A model generated the notes under the pieces. The model ran no database searches and was not told the DNA's origin. It saw only the letters and a program-made list of their open reading frames with translations. Shown here piece by piece: positions 48,823-59,798 of a stretch of 64,000 bases of DNA. Position numbers and translations under genes: made by a program. The stretch comes from Panorpa germanica (Eukaryota; Arthropoda; Insecta; Mecoptera; Panorpidae): contig OY783221.1 of assembly GCA_963678705.1 (NCBI GenBank), positions 9,734,001 through 9,798,000 on the forward strand, given 5' to 3'. Each line of letters opens with the position of its first letter. Position 1 is the stretch's first letter.

Positions 48823-49695
48823 TCAACTATTTTACCTTACTCTTTGGGTACTAGGTTTTTCTGGGTTTTTTTAAGTTGTAATCTTGGTTTATTTTTGCAA
48901 GATAATCGCAGAGTTATCAATAATATTTCTAGATTTCAACACTCAAACGCTGTATTGTGATTACCAGATTCGAGCAAAGCACAGACTAAATAATGTAATC
49001 CGCTCCCTTCGCACCTACCGTGCAAGATATATATCATTTCCAACGTTCAAATACAAACTCGTATATATAAATACATACACAATAATCTCTGTGACCCTTC
49101 CATGATCTAAGCCCTATAAATAATGCATTATATTGAATCAATTATTTTAGCAAAACTTTTCAAAGTTTTATTGAAACATGAAACGAGTTTCGTCGATTCT
49201 TTGTGAACTTCCCATAAAGTGTGTTAGAGTCATTTTCTGTAGAGGAAGAGAGTAAAAAGAACAGAAATAGTGTCTATGTGTCTGCCTACCTTAAACTTCA
49301 AGTACAATGTACTTTAGTGGTTTCCCAAACTATTAGCATATTTTATAAGTCTATTTAAATAATTGCTGTGCAGTATCAAGAGGGGTTCAAAAGTTGTAAT
49401 ACAACACAAGTACCACACTGTATTTGTATCTGTTTATTTCAGAAGTGGGCAGTACTTGCAAACATCGATTACAGAATTATATATACAAACTTACATTATT
49501 CGATACAGTTTTTTCCCTTAATTTATTTACAAGTGAAATTAATTTTACGAGCTCGATTTGCTATTTCCTTTTTATTTTTTCCTTTTTAAGATGCTAAGTC
49601 CTATCACTGATGACCTCATTGGCATTTGCAAAATTCCAGTAATTTACAAAATAACCTTTTCAAAATAATCTAAACTCTAGGATCATCTGAACCAT
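48823..49695. other. AT-rich noncoding stretch
   Basis: Two 73-codon frames (48884-49105 and 49368-49589) have no recognisable motif. Nothing else seen. Confidence 0.4.
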
Positions 49696-49950
49696 CCCAG
49701 TAAACAATTTGGTGAAGTGCCCTATTTAGTGACGTTTCTATCACTATTTCACTTCAATTATAGTTCGCATCAACTTTATCTTCATTTGTATTCCGACAGG
49801 TGAAGTAATTTCGCCATTTGTAGCCGATAAGGTAGACATTTTATATGAAAAAATGTGAGAAACTGAACTATAAATGAACTCTTTCATGACAAAAAAATCA
49901 TGACGCATCTTCAATATGATGTCATAGTGACTCCAATTCTCCATAGTGAA
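49696..49950 (+). mobile_element. CCCAGTAAAC-ended MITE, copy with decayed right end
   Basis: Left end CCCAGTAAACAATTTGGTG is intact and the interior follows the family consensus to GATGTCATAGTGACTCCAA. The last 15 bp or so have diverged (TTCTCCATAGTG) and no perfect TTTACTGGG is found. The minus strand has an open frame including MRHDFFVMKEFIYSSVSH and LSATNGEITSPVGIQMK. Confidence 0.75.
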
Positions 49951-50849
49951 CTTTCAACATAACATTTTTGTTAAATGAGTAAGTTTTTATATATTTACCT
50001 TAAGCACTTAAAACGTCAATTAATCTTAGGTAATAACAACGCCACAAAATAGAATCATCAACTAGTACTCAACCATATATCGATGTAGTGACGATACGAT
50101 ATTACTACTTCCAAATCATCGATACTTTTTTCACATCCCTACAAAACATGGACATCATACAGACGATATAAATAATGCTTGCTTTGCTGTACTTCGGTCT
50201 GGCAGGGTGGTGTAGAGAGGGGTGAGGCGAGGTGCGGTGATACACAAGTTGTATATACGAGTAGTTTAGAGTAGCCGGCGGCACTTGGCGATATTTTGAT
50301 ATTCAATTTTACTTTTACATATCTCCTTCGTAATTGAAATTTACATATTACAGAATACAGAGGGTCCATATTTCAAATATGATATGACCATTCACTACTA
50401 CAATTTAAAATATAGTTTCAAAAATATAAATATATATATATATCTCTTTATATTCAGACTGTGAATTTAAAAATAAATTGAAAATGACAACCTTTTTGAG
50501 TTATTTAGAATACATTACGTACTTTAAAATAGTATACAAAATAATATTGTAGTTGTATTTGAATTTATGAATCAGATGATTAAGGAGGAAGAGAAATTTC
50601 AGCTTCAGATATAATATAAATTGAATGCAAACAGGTGTAAATTTTCAGTTTGTATCTTTGCAATGGCTCTATCTTGCACTATTGCGTCAAGCGTTATAAA
50701 GAGTCTTATAAAGTTCCTTGCAAGAAATTTCACTGGATATAAATGTAATCAACGTGAGGTTTACAACGAGAGAGGCCAAGTTGGCTGCTATAGAAGGAAC
50801 TCCAGTCTGTGATATATTACACTTAGATTTAATATAATGGTATAAAAAG

Positions 50850-51436
50850 GGTATGAGGCACATTCAAAACCTGTGCTATACGCAAATAAACCAGTAAACA
50901 TTTAGTGAAGTGCCCTATTTTGTGACGTTTCTATCACTATTTCACTTCAATTATAGTTCGCATCAACTTTATCTTCATTTGTATTCCGACAGGTGGAGTG
51001 GTTCCGTCATCTGTAGCCGATAATATAATAACAGACATTTCATATGAACGATTGTGAGAAACTGAACTATAAATGAACTCAAAGTGACTCCAAAATGCAC
51101 CAAAAGGTTTACTGGGAAGTAACAACAAATTGAGATTAATTAAGGAAAATACAAACAAGTGGGAAACTTCTTATCAAAACAATTCGAAAAAACCATCTTC
51201 AGACTACGAACAGGACAACAACAGCTCCGCAGTGCAGCATCATATACTAATAGCCCATCATCTACTAATAACCTGCCCACAATATTATTCGCAAAGAACA
51301 AAATACAACATCAGTGATGAACTAAAAGACAACTTTCAAACAATACAGAAAAAAATCAAAAAGTGTTGGAATTCCTTAATAATATAAATATAATAAACCA
51401 AATTTAATTAAAATAAATTAACTTTAGGTGAATATG
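50850..51436 (+). pseudogene. Jockey-like LINE 3' end (family J1), interrupted by a MITE
   Basis: The LINE sequence starts before the MITE (CATTCAAAACCTGTGC, then ACGCAAATAA) and resumes after it (AAGTAACAACAAATTGAGAT). It runs on through an 85-codon frame (51130-51387) that begins in the MITE-distal part and includes HHLLITCPQYYSQRTKYN and ISDELKDNFQTIQKKIKK. HHLL.TCPQY..QR.KY is the final His/Cys part of the C-terminal zinc-binding motif of jockey-clade ORF2. The upstream cysteines are lost, with DNNSSAVQHHIL in their place. The element ends TAACTTTAGGTGAA, as in the 20.4-kb copy. The uninterrupted order is confirmed by 55575-56275. Confidence 0.65.
50890..51116 (+). mobile_element. CCCAGTAAAC-ended MITE inserted in LINE J1
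   Basis: Left terminus ACCAGTAAACATTTAGTG (first C mutated to A) and right terminus CCAAAAGGTTTACTGGG. The family interior is present but slightly shortened near GAACTCAAAGTGACTCC. The flanks are AA on both sides (50888-50889 and 51117-51118). The paralogous LINE has a single AA at that point (CGCAAATAAGTAACAAC), so the insertion duplicated 2 bp. Confidence 0.85.
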
Positions 51437-54400
51437 ACCTTGCTGTTGGAATCGCCTCAAATTCTAAAATAAAAAAAACGTGAGGTCTTAGAAATAAATA
51501 TTGGAAGATGGATAGGAAGTTATTCAAGAAGTAATGATGGAAGAAGTTGAAATAGAATTGGAAAAGAAAAAAAAGCTGACAAAATTACATATTGTATAAA
51601 TTATGTAGTATAAAATGTTTATATTTATAAGTATTGGTTTAAGTGCTAATAACTATCAAAAAATGCTGCACTCAAATAAATAATTAAAAAAATAGATTTT
51701 GGATTAAATTGTACTCGTACATTTATAGACTCTGCACCCATAGTCTACTACACTACCTTATTGATGCTACACCACTGCTTATATTATATTTATAATATAA
51801 GTAACAATAAAATATTATATTAACACTAAACATACTACAAATCATTACCTAAGTTATCAGATATAAAAAACAGGATTTATAATCTGATAAAATAAATGCA
51901 ATAAACTAAATTGTTGTACATTTGTGTAACATATTACTTGGAATGATAAATTACATCCAGTAAATTATGTTGTTCTTTATAGATATAATTTTAATAATAT
52001 CTCATAATATTGTAGGATGATAAGGCATTGCTCATATATTTATGCTATCTATAATTAGCTCTCATAAGCAAAACAAGTTTGGAGTTAATTTTAAATCCCT
52101 TTGTCAAGAAAATAGTACAATAAATTATTATTAACAAAGTAAAAATGATTTAAAAAATAATAATAAAAAATTACACGGTTTTTATTAAAGAAATTACAAT
52201 AGATAATGATATGGATGTATTTCAAATATTTAACAGGGTTATTAAACATTTTGAAGGCAATTTATTGAAAACAAAGCGTTTCAAGGAATAAGTTATCTCA
52301 CAGTATTTAAATCATATATATTTGTTGTATAAATATAATGGTATACATCTATAAAATATTACATCCATCAAATAATAAGACTACAATGGAGCAACAGTGA
52401 GTGAAGCCTTACAAGATTGCTACAACGATACATGGTAAAGTTGGCGGAATAAGAATACAGCGAATTAAATTGAAAATCAAGGTAAACCCGCACGTAAGTA
52501 GGTAGAAACGCGGAAGAGGAGGCAAGCGAATATGAAACAACTGAGTTTTGATATTTTCGCCAACTTCGGAAATATCCCATTTTCGTGACGCTACGACGCG
52601 CTTGTTATTGGGTTTAGAAAGAAGTTGTAAAGGTAAAATGTCGTCGAAATTTGGTCCTCTTTAAAATTGGTAATAATTACCATACCCGTAAAATTAACCA
52701 ATGCCAAAATATTTGAGAAAAACCAAAAATAGTCCACAAATTTCGTAGTATTTATGCTACAGAAAATTGTCGCGAGGTCTTGCGAATTTAAAACCTTAGT
52801 TTTTAACGACTTATCTCAATATATACAAGTAGAAAAAAAATCTGCTCAAGTAGTTAAAAGTGCAGGCGAAAAAACTTGAAATGTCTGTATCTCGAAATTC
52901 AAATTTCGTCACCGGCATTACATCGCTGTATTTAAATTGTGTGTCTAAATTTGAAAGTTCGTGATTGTCATGCCATTTTTACTGCCAGAGCGGACAGGCA
53001 GGCAGCGGGAGAGACAGACTTGCTTATAGTTAACAACATTTATAGTTTTGAAGTTAGAATATAGTCTTTTGTAGTTATAAATAAAATATATTTGTGGTTG
53101 TATTCGCAGCATTAAATTACTTGATATGAATTATTATATTATCCGGCTCAAGTAATACTTATCGTGACGTCATAATAAGGATTATACATGATCTGATAAT
53201 TAGTTCTTTACGTCTTATTTAAGACAAATTAAACCTGACATTCAAATCAAGCTTTCTTAGGAAAACAGCATTGTTTGAGTAGCATAAGGTGTCCCCAATA
53301 AATCTTAATAAAACCACAAACTTTTTTGTATTATCTACGTCACTGCTTCCAAATATCTTTTAAATGTCGTAATATTCTTTTCAATCATAATAAAGAAACA
53401 TAATCTGGTAAAAGAACCAGATATAATTAGTGAGGAGGAAAATGACGAAGAAAGGCCAGGCAATATTCAAAAGTTGAAGCATATTTAATATCTTAAAAGA
53501 ATAAAAAGAAGAGAAATTCACAGTCAAGTTTCCCATTATTCACTAGCTGAGTCCACCCCCTCATGTCTGTGTTGGTAATGTATATATGTAGATGTATATA
53601 GTAATATTTAAGAAGGGGTGCCATACCCCCTGCCTCACTTGCACCCCCATCCGCACCATACCGGTGTATTAGATGAGGATCGCAAAAGAAGAAGCAAAAC
53701 TTAATTGGACGAAAAATTGTATTAATTTACTCACTTCTTGGAAAAGGGTAATTGAATTTTTAGCTTTATTAAAAAGTAATTTTAATTAAATATTTTGAAA
53801 TTGAATATTATTTTATTTAAAATAATGACGTATTTAAAATCAGTTTTACTTATTTCATTTTTTTTTTTTTATTTCTTTTGTTGATGATTTCTAAGTTAAA
53901 TTTTCTTTGTCAGAAAATTCATAAGCATCGTGATGTTACATCTGATCTAAAATTTCACTTCCAAAAAATTAAAGCCAATTTGTGTTTTAATTGTTTGACG
54001 TCATAATAGGGGGGAGTACATATTCTGTTGTAGAGGGTGGATGAGTTTAAAAATTACAAAATTTGTGTAACATAATTTATAGGTGACCACTTAGGTAATG
54101 CGTCCACCATTTAGCACGGAATGCCGTCAACGCATTGAACTTTTTAACGAAGCATCCATCTAGACCTAAGTAATCTAATCACTGTTGCTGTCTCACAATA
54201 CATGGTACGTCTAATTTCACAGGTTTCTTAGTTCATATATCTTCTCCCCCCCCCTTATACTTCCCTTATTTTTTATGTTTAAACAATTAATCACTGAATT
54301 TAATCGCTGACTAATCAACGTTTATTTGTTTAAACTGGTTCTTAAATTAAACCGCAATAATTTACTAATAAACTTTGATTTTTTGTTCAAATTAGCGCAA

Positions 54401-55574
54401 TAATTCACAATGCCCATAATAAAATATTTGATCCCTGAGAGAATATTCACAAAACACATATAATAATTTAATTCCAGAAGGCGTGTACAACACCATCTCT
54501 TAGCCCTTTGAAGTACCATTAATCGATCTACGCGCGTATTAACGCACTTAATAGATAAAAGACAAAATGAACGCTGTATTTGGCACCATCTAATTATGTT
54601 AGTCACATTAGAAACAACACCGCCTGGTGGAATATGTTTTAACTATAAAGGGTGGCTTAACAGTTCTGATTTATTCAATATTTTATTTATAGAAATAATC
54701 TTCCAGACCAGTGTCACATCAACATGCAATATATCTTATGTCTCACTCACACTACAGTGAGTGAAACATGATTGTATATTCGTAAATAAAAGAATTCTGA
54801 TAAACAGAATATGTAGTTGAAGCGGTGTGCTCTGCAGTAGATGAAGATGCAACTCATCTACTATGAACAATTATTGATACCGTTAGCTGGATGTACTTAC
54901 AAGCTTAGCAAAACAAACAATAAGTTGCTATTAAATAAGAATTGAGTCTTTAAAGTAATTAGCTATATAATAAATATTTAGATGAATAGATTAATTAAAA
55001 CAAGAAGAATTACAAAAATTCAAATTTTTACCAGTATTAATAGTATATAAAGTACACAAACTAATACACCACTCTGTATTATAGAATACCTTCATATTAA
55101 CAAAGCACCCTTACATACCAAACCCCATTTTAGGCGCCACAAAGGGGTGGTCTTTACCACGCCATAACGAAATTCAATTTTCGTTTGTAACATTATAAAG
55201 AACATCAAACAGTTTTTTGATAATACGAGCTTTCAAGTTCTACAGCGTACAGTGTGTTGTATGAGGTGAAAGCTCATATGCCTTCTTGCATAGCTGTCTG
55301 GTTAATGTGGCTGGTGTATTAAACTAAGTTTTATGTAAAATAATATTAAATAAACATGTAACACCTTCACAAAATGAAATAAGTTAAAATTAACAAGAGC
55401 TAAAAGCTCATTCCCAAAGTACTGAGCTTTCATTTTGAATTTTTATTTTTTAACCTTAAATGTACCAGATATTTATTTGTATTTGTACTAAACCAAGTAC
55501 AAAGCCATATTTCTACTCACTCTTTTTAGTTTTAATTTAAGTTTTTAATTCTAAGTTCTACTATTTCTACAAAT
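51437..55574. other. AT-rich noncoding stretch
   Basis: No gene or named element recognised. The segment 52380-52800 is less AT-biased and may be an old element (GACGCTACGACGCGC, GCCAAAATATTTGAGAAAAA). The patch at 53610-53670 is C-rich. A poly-C run lies near 54246-54254. A 94-codon minus frame at 54322-54606 has no recognisable motif. Confidence 0.4.
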
Positions 55575-55727
55575 TTGATTTATTAAGTTTATATCAGTTT
55601 GGAATTCGAGCACTTTTTGAATTTCTTCTGGATTGTCCGAAAGCATGCCCTTTAGTTCACCACTGATGCTGTGTTTGATATTGTGGGCAGGTTACTAGGA
55701 GATGATGGACTGTTATTTGCGTCTGAC

Positions 55728-55740
55728 AATTGCTGCACTG
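55728..55740. repeat. Target-site duplication, left (13 bp)
   Basis: AATTGCTGCACTG, identical to 56055-56067. The paralogous LINE copy at 20.18 kb has one copy of this site (CAGTGCAGCAACTG on the other strand). Confidence 0.9.
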
Positions 55741-56054
55741 TGCTGGCGAACCAGATATAATTTTGAATTATATGGACTGTGTAAACAACCTCAAGTTACA
55801 CAGGTCATCCGAAGCAACAGGAGATCCCCTGAAGACAATGTTACTAGAATATACACCTTTAACAACCCTGTGGGATCCCGTACCCGACGACGACCACCAA
55901 CAAGATGGCTGGACGACACAGTAGATGACATCAAAACTTTGAAAGTAAAAAACTGGCAAAGAGTTGTTTTGGATCGATTGAGTTGGAAGAAGCGTGCTGT
56001 TGAGGCAGTTAAGACCTGCAATAGGGTGTTACGCTCTTAAAGAAGAAGAAGGAG
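55741..56054 (+). pseudogene. RTE-type LINE ORF2 C-terminal tail, 5'-truncated insertion
   Basis: The plus-strand frame, ending at TAA 56038-56040, encodes VTQVIRSNRRSPEDNVTRIY, TFNNPVGSRTRRRPPTRWL, DDTVDDIKTLKVKNWQRVV and LDRLSWKKRAVEAVKTCNRV. GSRTRGRPxTRWxDD...LKVxNWxxxAxDRxxWxxxVExxK is the usual tail of RTE-like ORF2 proteins after the reverse transcriptase. The expected LRWAGHVxR between RSNR and SPEDN is missing, a small deletion. The element ends TTAAAGAAGAAGAAGGAG, a GAA-type tail. The frame is open over the whole insert. The adjacent minus-strand frames are shadows. 13-bp duplications flank it, so this was a single, relatively recent 5'-truncated retrotransposition into LINE J1. Confidence 0.8.
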
Positions 56055-56067
56055 AATTGCTGCACTG
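56055..56067. repeat. Target-site duplication, right (13 bp)
   Basis: AATTGCTGCACTG, identical to 55728-55740. Confidence 0.9.
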
Positions 56068-56275
56068 CGGAGCTGTGATTTTACTTATTAAGTGTTGATC
56101 AACCTCGTATGTCCTGTTCGTAGTCTGAAGAGGGTTTTTTCAAATTTTCTGTTGCTCTGATAATCCAGTTTAGCACTTTTTTATATTTTCCTTAATCAAT
56201 CTTAACTTGTTGTTACTTATTTGCGTCCAGCACTGGTTTTGATTGAAGACTTTCTCTATCTCTTAATGATCCAAA

Positions 56276-56929
56276 TAATTTTTAACCCACATTTTATTAG
56301 CACGAGCCCAAAAGGGATTAAATTAAAGTATTAAATTAAAGTAAAGTAAGTAGAATTATTTACAAAACTATTATTCAACTATTCGTGAATCGAGTGTACT
56401 TTTAGTAATACAGACTAAAAATGGCCGTTCATTCGGCAATAGCAACGGCAATTCGGGAATTCTATAATATTACACAACTATTAAACTGTTCCAGCAAATG
56501 CTTATTGTTTAAACCGATAATAAACAGCTGTTAATTCGATTCTCACACCGTTACACCTTTATAAACGTATTAGAAAAACAAACAACTAATACAAACACAT
56601 AAAATATTTAAAATTCTTATAATAAATTTCAAAAATAAAAATAAACTGAATATTTTATATAGAATACAAATTGTAAGGTATTTCAATTATGCACAATTAT
56701 GTTTTTAAAAAATGCCCTGCTATTATTCCCATCCCCGAATGCTAGAATAACCATTGAGGGTGGTTTAGTTTTAGCATCCCTCAGTGAATTGGAATTCAGC
56801 TGGGGTGTGAAACGGAAGAAATGGAGAACACATCTGGATGGTAGCCAAAGGTATTTAATTTTAAAGATTATTGCTCTATCAAAATAAATATATACATACG
56901 ACGATTATTTGTTCGCTAGAAATTGAATC
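56276..56929. other. Mostly AT-rich; unassigned 62-codon frame at 56699-56887
   Basis: The frame starting MFLKNALLLFPSPNARITIE has a GC-richer middle (GGLVLASLSELEFSWG) but no domain I recognise. The rest is AT-rich sequence. Confidence 0.2.
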
Positions 56930-57215
56930 ACTAAAAATTGAAACATTCTTAACTTAAGAAATTAATTGTTAGCCAATAGAACGCTGGAAATAGTAATATG
57001 TAGGCTCATGATAGGTCATACAAATCTTACTCATACCTACTTATTTAAAAGAGAACCTCAACCAATATGTGAGCTATGTAACAACGCACTAACGGTAAAG
57101 CATATTATTCTTCGATGCTCAGGGTACTCGTCGCACAGACAAGGCTGAGGAATATTAGCAGATATTTGAAAGCAGGGCAAGTCTGAAAAATCTTATTGAC
57201 TTTATCAATAAAACC
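56930..57215 (+). pseudogene. Jockey-clade LINE ORF2 C-terminus, degraded (distinct family)
   Basis: The plus frame around 56966-57148 reads LANRTLEIVICRLMIGHTNL, THTYLFKREPQPI and CELCNNALTVKHIILRC, then SGYSSHRQ and a stop. xxCRLRIGHTxLTHxYLxxxExxPxCxxCxxxLTVxHILxxC is the well-known C-terminal region of jockey-clade ORF2, with an intact C-x2-C-x7-H-x4-C zinc-binding set. After a frame change the sequence gives SRASLKNLIDFINKT, comparable to the usual end of the protein. It lacks the reverse transcriptase and 5' part. Different in sequence from families J1 and L2. Confidence 0.75.
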
Positions 57216-57331
57216 TTCTTTTTAATAATGACAAACTTATAATTGGTTGTTCTGAAAGTTTTTCACAATTTAGGGTAGCATTGCTCACTGAGAGTTACAT
57301 AATATTATTCCTGTAATAACAAAGACACCTT

Positions 57332-57584
57332 CCCAGTAAACAATTTTGTGAAGTGCCCTATTTAGTGACGTTTCTATCACTATTTCACTTCAATTATAGT
57401 TCGCATCAACTTTATCTTCATTTGTATTCCGACAGGTGGAGTAATTCCGTCATCTGTAGCCGATAAAGTAGACATTTTATATGAAAAAATGTGAGAAACT
57501 GAACTATAAATGAACTCTTTCATGACAAAAAAATCATACGCATCTTCAATATGATGTCAAAGTGGCTCCAAAATATTTACTGGG
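57332..57584 (+). mobile_element. CCCAGTAAAC-ended MITE, complete copy
   Basis: The best preserved 253-bp member, starting CCCAGTAAACAATTTTGTG and ending GGCTCCAAAATATTTACTGGG. The flanks are TT on both sides. The interior matches the other members, including TATTCCGACAGGTGGAGT and TTTCATGACAAAAAAATCAT. No transposase. Confidence 0.9.
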
Positions 57585-57840
57585 TTGTATCGGGGAAAGC
57601 ATCGTTTTGTAACTAGAACGTTTGGTGGGACACGGTGCAAGAAAACAAAATGTATTTCCCGAATATTCCAGGTTTCCCGTAGAGGACGACTGCACAACCC
57701 GCACAATTAAATGCCTGGGACCATTTACGTTGCAAATACCCAATTCCTGGTCGGATAGTTCGCTCATAACGCGTAAACATACTACACTAGTGCTAGTAAA
57801 CCTGGTGAATAAGGGGGGTGAGGTAGGAGATTCAAATTAG
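57585..57840 (-). other. GC-richer segment open on both strands, cut by a MITE
   Basis: The minus strand is open from about 57837 to the MITE edge, with CLRVMSELSDQELGICNV, NGPRHLIVRVVQSSSTGN and FCFLAPCPTKRSSYKTML. The plus strand is open over 57622-57840 (MVGHGARKQNVFPEYSRF, CLGPFTLQIPNSWSDSSLI). Codon choice is far less AT-biased than the surroundings on either reading. If the MITE and one TT are removed, the minus frame runs on through SPIQGVFVITGIILCNSQ before a stop. No domain is recognised, so the coding strand, if any, is undecided. It may be a host exon or a piece of an unknown element. Confidence 0.25.
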
Positions 57841-59668
57841 AGGGATGTGAGGGAGCTGACATTTTCCACGGTTATAAATGAAATGATTAATAAATTAAAT
57901 TTAAAGCAATTTAAGTAAATTAGACCGCTGCAGAACGTTTACAAGTTCCTTTATTATTTAAACAAATTTTGTTTTTGTAGTCGATAAAAATTTAATATTC
58001 ATTTTCATTCAATTACTATTTTAAATTGGTAAACGAAGACAGAAGACCTTATATTCTATGCATTAGTTTATTGATTGTCAATTTCAAATAATTACGAACG
58101 GTTTAACGTATAATAATGTGCATTTGATGTACACACTAGTGCGACATCAACATGCGACAGTTATATAAAGTTAGAATTTTTAAAAAATTGATATTTTTAT
58201 TTCATTTTCAAAATGTACATATATTTAAGTACACACACAGAAAATTTCAAGTATGCTAAATCCGGCGAGTATTTTCCAAGTTATATAAGTTGAAAAAAAA
58301 TGTTTACTCTATGTAAAATGCATTTTTCTAAAAACTGTGTTTTTAAAGTCGATGACCAGCATCAATTTCAAATTCTAAAACAATTTTCTTAAGTATATTT
58401 TTTAGTAATTAATCGAAGGTTTTTTCTCACCGATAATTTTTTTCTTATAAACAATTTAAGGCCAAAATTTTGGTGAAAAAGCGAGTTTTCTTTTTTTAAA
58501 AGCCGCCATTTTGTCAAAAAAAATTTTTTTTCTTATTTCTTCGATTATTTACAAGATTATACATTACTGATTACATAGATGATCCAGTACAGAGATATTG
58601 TGGCACCTCAAGATGCCTTTCTTAAGAACGAATACAAAAATGTAAAAATACAGTTAAAAGTTACCATAATATATGTTAAAAAAATTACAATAATAAAATT
58701 AAAAGTCTTCTCAGGAAAAATTCTTGAAAAGTAGGTTATTATCGAGTCTCCTGACTGTATGGTATATAACCCCTTAACACTATTAAACACATTATTTATT
58801 ATTATTTTCATTGTTATATCCATTTACCGACTGTGACGCTGTAAAAAGCAAAATCTTTTGTAGACTAGAATTAAAATATTAACGTTTGCGTTTGTATTAT
58901 CACACATGGTATATGAAATTGACAGTTATAAAAATTAAATAAATACCATATACCTTTTAAACTAATATATATTTTTGCATCAGTATTCGACACTTTTACA
59001 TCTTCAAATATACACGTTTATAAATACCTAGTTGACTAATTAGCTGATGATGTTAATAATTAACAATCCAGCAATTAAGTAGACTACTTGTGTAGTCCCT
59101 ACTGTTATTTGTGGGACTCTACTTCAACATACTATGGAGTCACGCATAGGCGTCCGTAGAAAATTTGACAGAGGGTGTACAAACATTTTATCCATTGGCA
59201 CTGCATTCCATTTGCTGTTAATTTCCATATGCACTGTGACGAACGCTTATGGATTCACGTAAATACAGGTTTATAGCCACATAATCTAAATAGCTAATCC
59301 CATTGAAGAGTTTCTTTGAAGACTGTTATAAGAAATCAACGAAAGACAACGTATTTATCTAGAACGTCTTCCATGGAATGTAATTAACTTATCGTGGATC
59401 TGTTTCTTAAAGCTACGAATGAGTAAGTTATTAATTTATTATTCAGAATTAATTGACTATTTTGTTATGATTGTTTACGTAATGAGAAGATTATAAATAG
59501 AAATTTCCATAGAAAAATAAATCAAAGGAAATATATAAATAAATATATATAGTTGGCTCTGTGCAAGATATAAATAGATAAAAACTTTTCACGTAGATGA
59601 ATATTATTTCTACCTCAGACGATGGGTATTATCGTTGACTTGAGGGTCGCATAATGATTTTATCTAGG
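57841..59668. other. AT-rich noncoding stretch
   Basis: No gene recognised. The part 58240-58530 (for example AAATCCGGCGAGTATTTTCC and AAAAGCCGCCATTTTGTC) looks like the interior of an old DNA element, but no ends were found. A short repeat shared with 35.6 kb lies at 59145-59190. Confidence 0.4.
59145..59190 (+). repeat. Dispersed repeat paired with 35575-35620
   Basis: TAGGCGTCCGTAGAAAATTT, then GACAGAGGGTGTACAAACAT; see the partner entry. Confidence 0.45.
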
Positions 59669-59708
59669 AAGTTTCTACAGCAATTAATAAAAATTGCTGT
59701 GGCTACTT
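59669..59708 (+). other. Hairpin-forming inverted repeat
   Basis: AAGT-TT-CTACAGCAATT, a six-base AATAAA loop, then AATTGCTGTGG-CT-ACTT. This gives an 11-bp stem with one G-T pair, plus 4 bp beyond a 2x2 internal loop. It is too short for a typical microRNA precursor. It lies directly upstream of a TATA-like box. Confidence 0.5.
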
Positions 59709-59713
59709 GAACA

Positions 59714-59798
59714 TATAAAAAGGCCCAACGCAATTAGAGAAACGGTATAATTTAATAATCAGCACAAAAGAATTTTCTGTAAAACAAAAGGTAAGACT
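59714..59798 (+). promoter_or_regulatory. Candidate core promoter and short first exon
   Basis: TATAAAAAGG at 59714-59723 is a strong TATA box, ATCAGC at 59758-59763 is initiator-like, and AACAAAAG|GTAAGACT at 59783-59798 is a good splice donor. The order would fit a promoter, a tiny noncoding first exon and an intron. However, the TATA-initiator distance (about 47 bp) is longer than the usual 30, which weakens the case. No downstream exon was found on the plus strand. Confidence 0.2.

Larger units (their letters stand above)
55575..56275 (-). pseudogene. Jockey-like LINE 3' end (family J1), interrupted by an RTE LINE
   Basis: On the minus strand: AATCAAAACCAGTGCTGG, GGACGCAAATAAGTAACAAC, ACCCTCTTCAGACTACGAAC, then CTCCGCAGTGCAGCAATT. 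The 314-bp insertion follows. After the insertion it resumes with GTCAGACGCAAATAACAGTC and CTAGTAACCTGCCCACAAT through GAAATTCAAAAAGTGCTCGA to about 55575. It aligns with the 20.2-kb and 51.2-kb copies on both sides of the insert. The frame is broken, and the piece is 5'-truncated at about 56275. Confidence 0.65.

Noticed and set aside
59669..59708. microRNA precursor
   Set aside because: The stem is only about 15 bp with a 6-base loop, too short for Drosha/Dicer-type processing.
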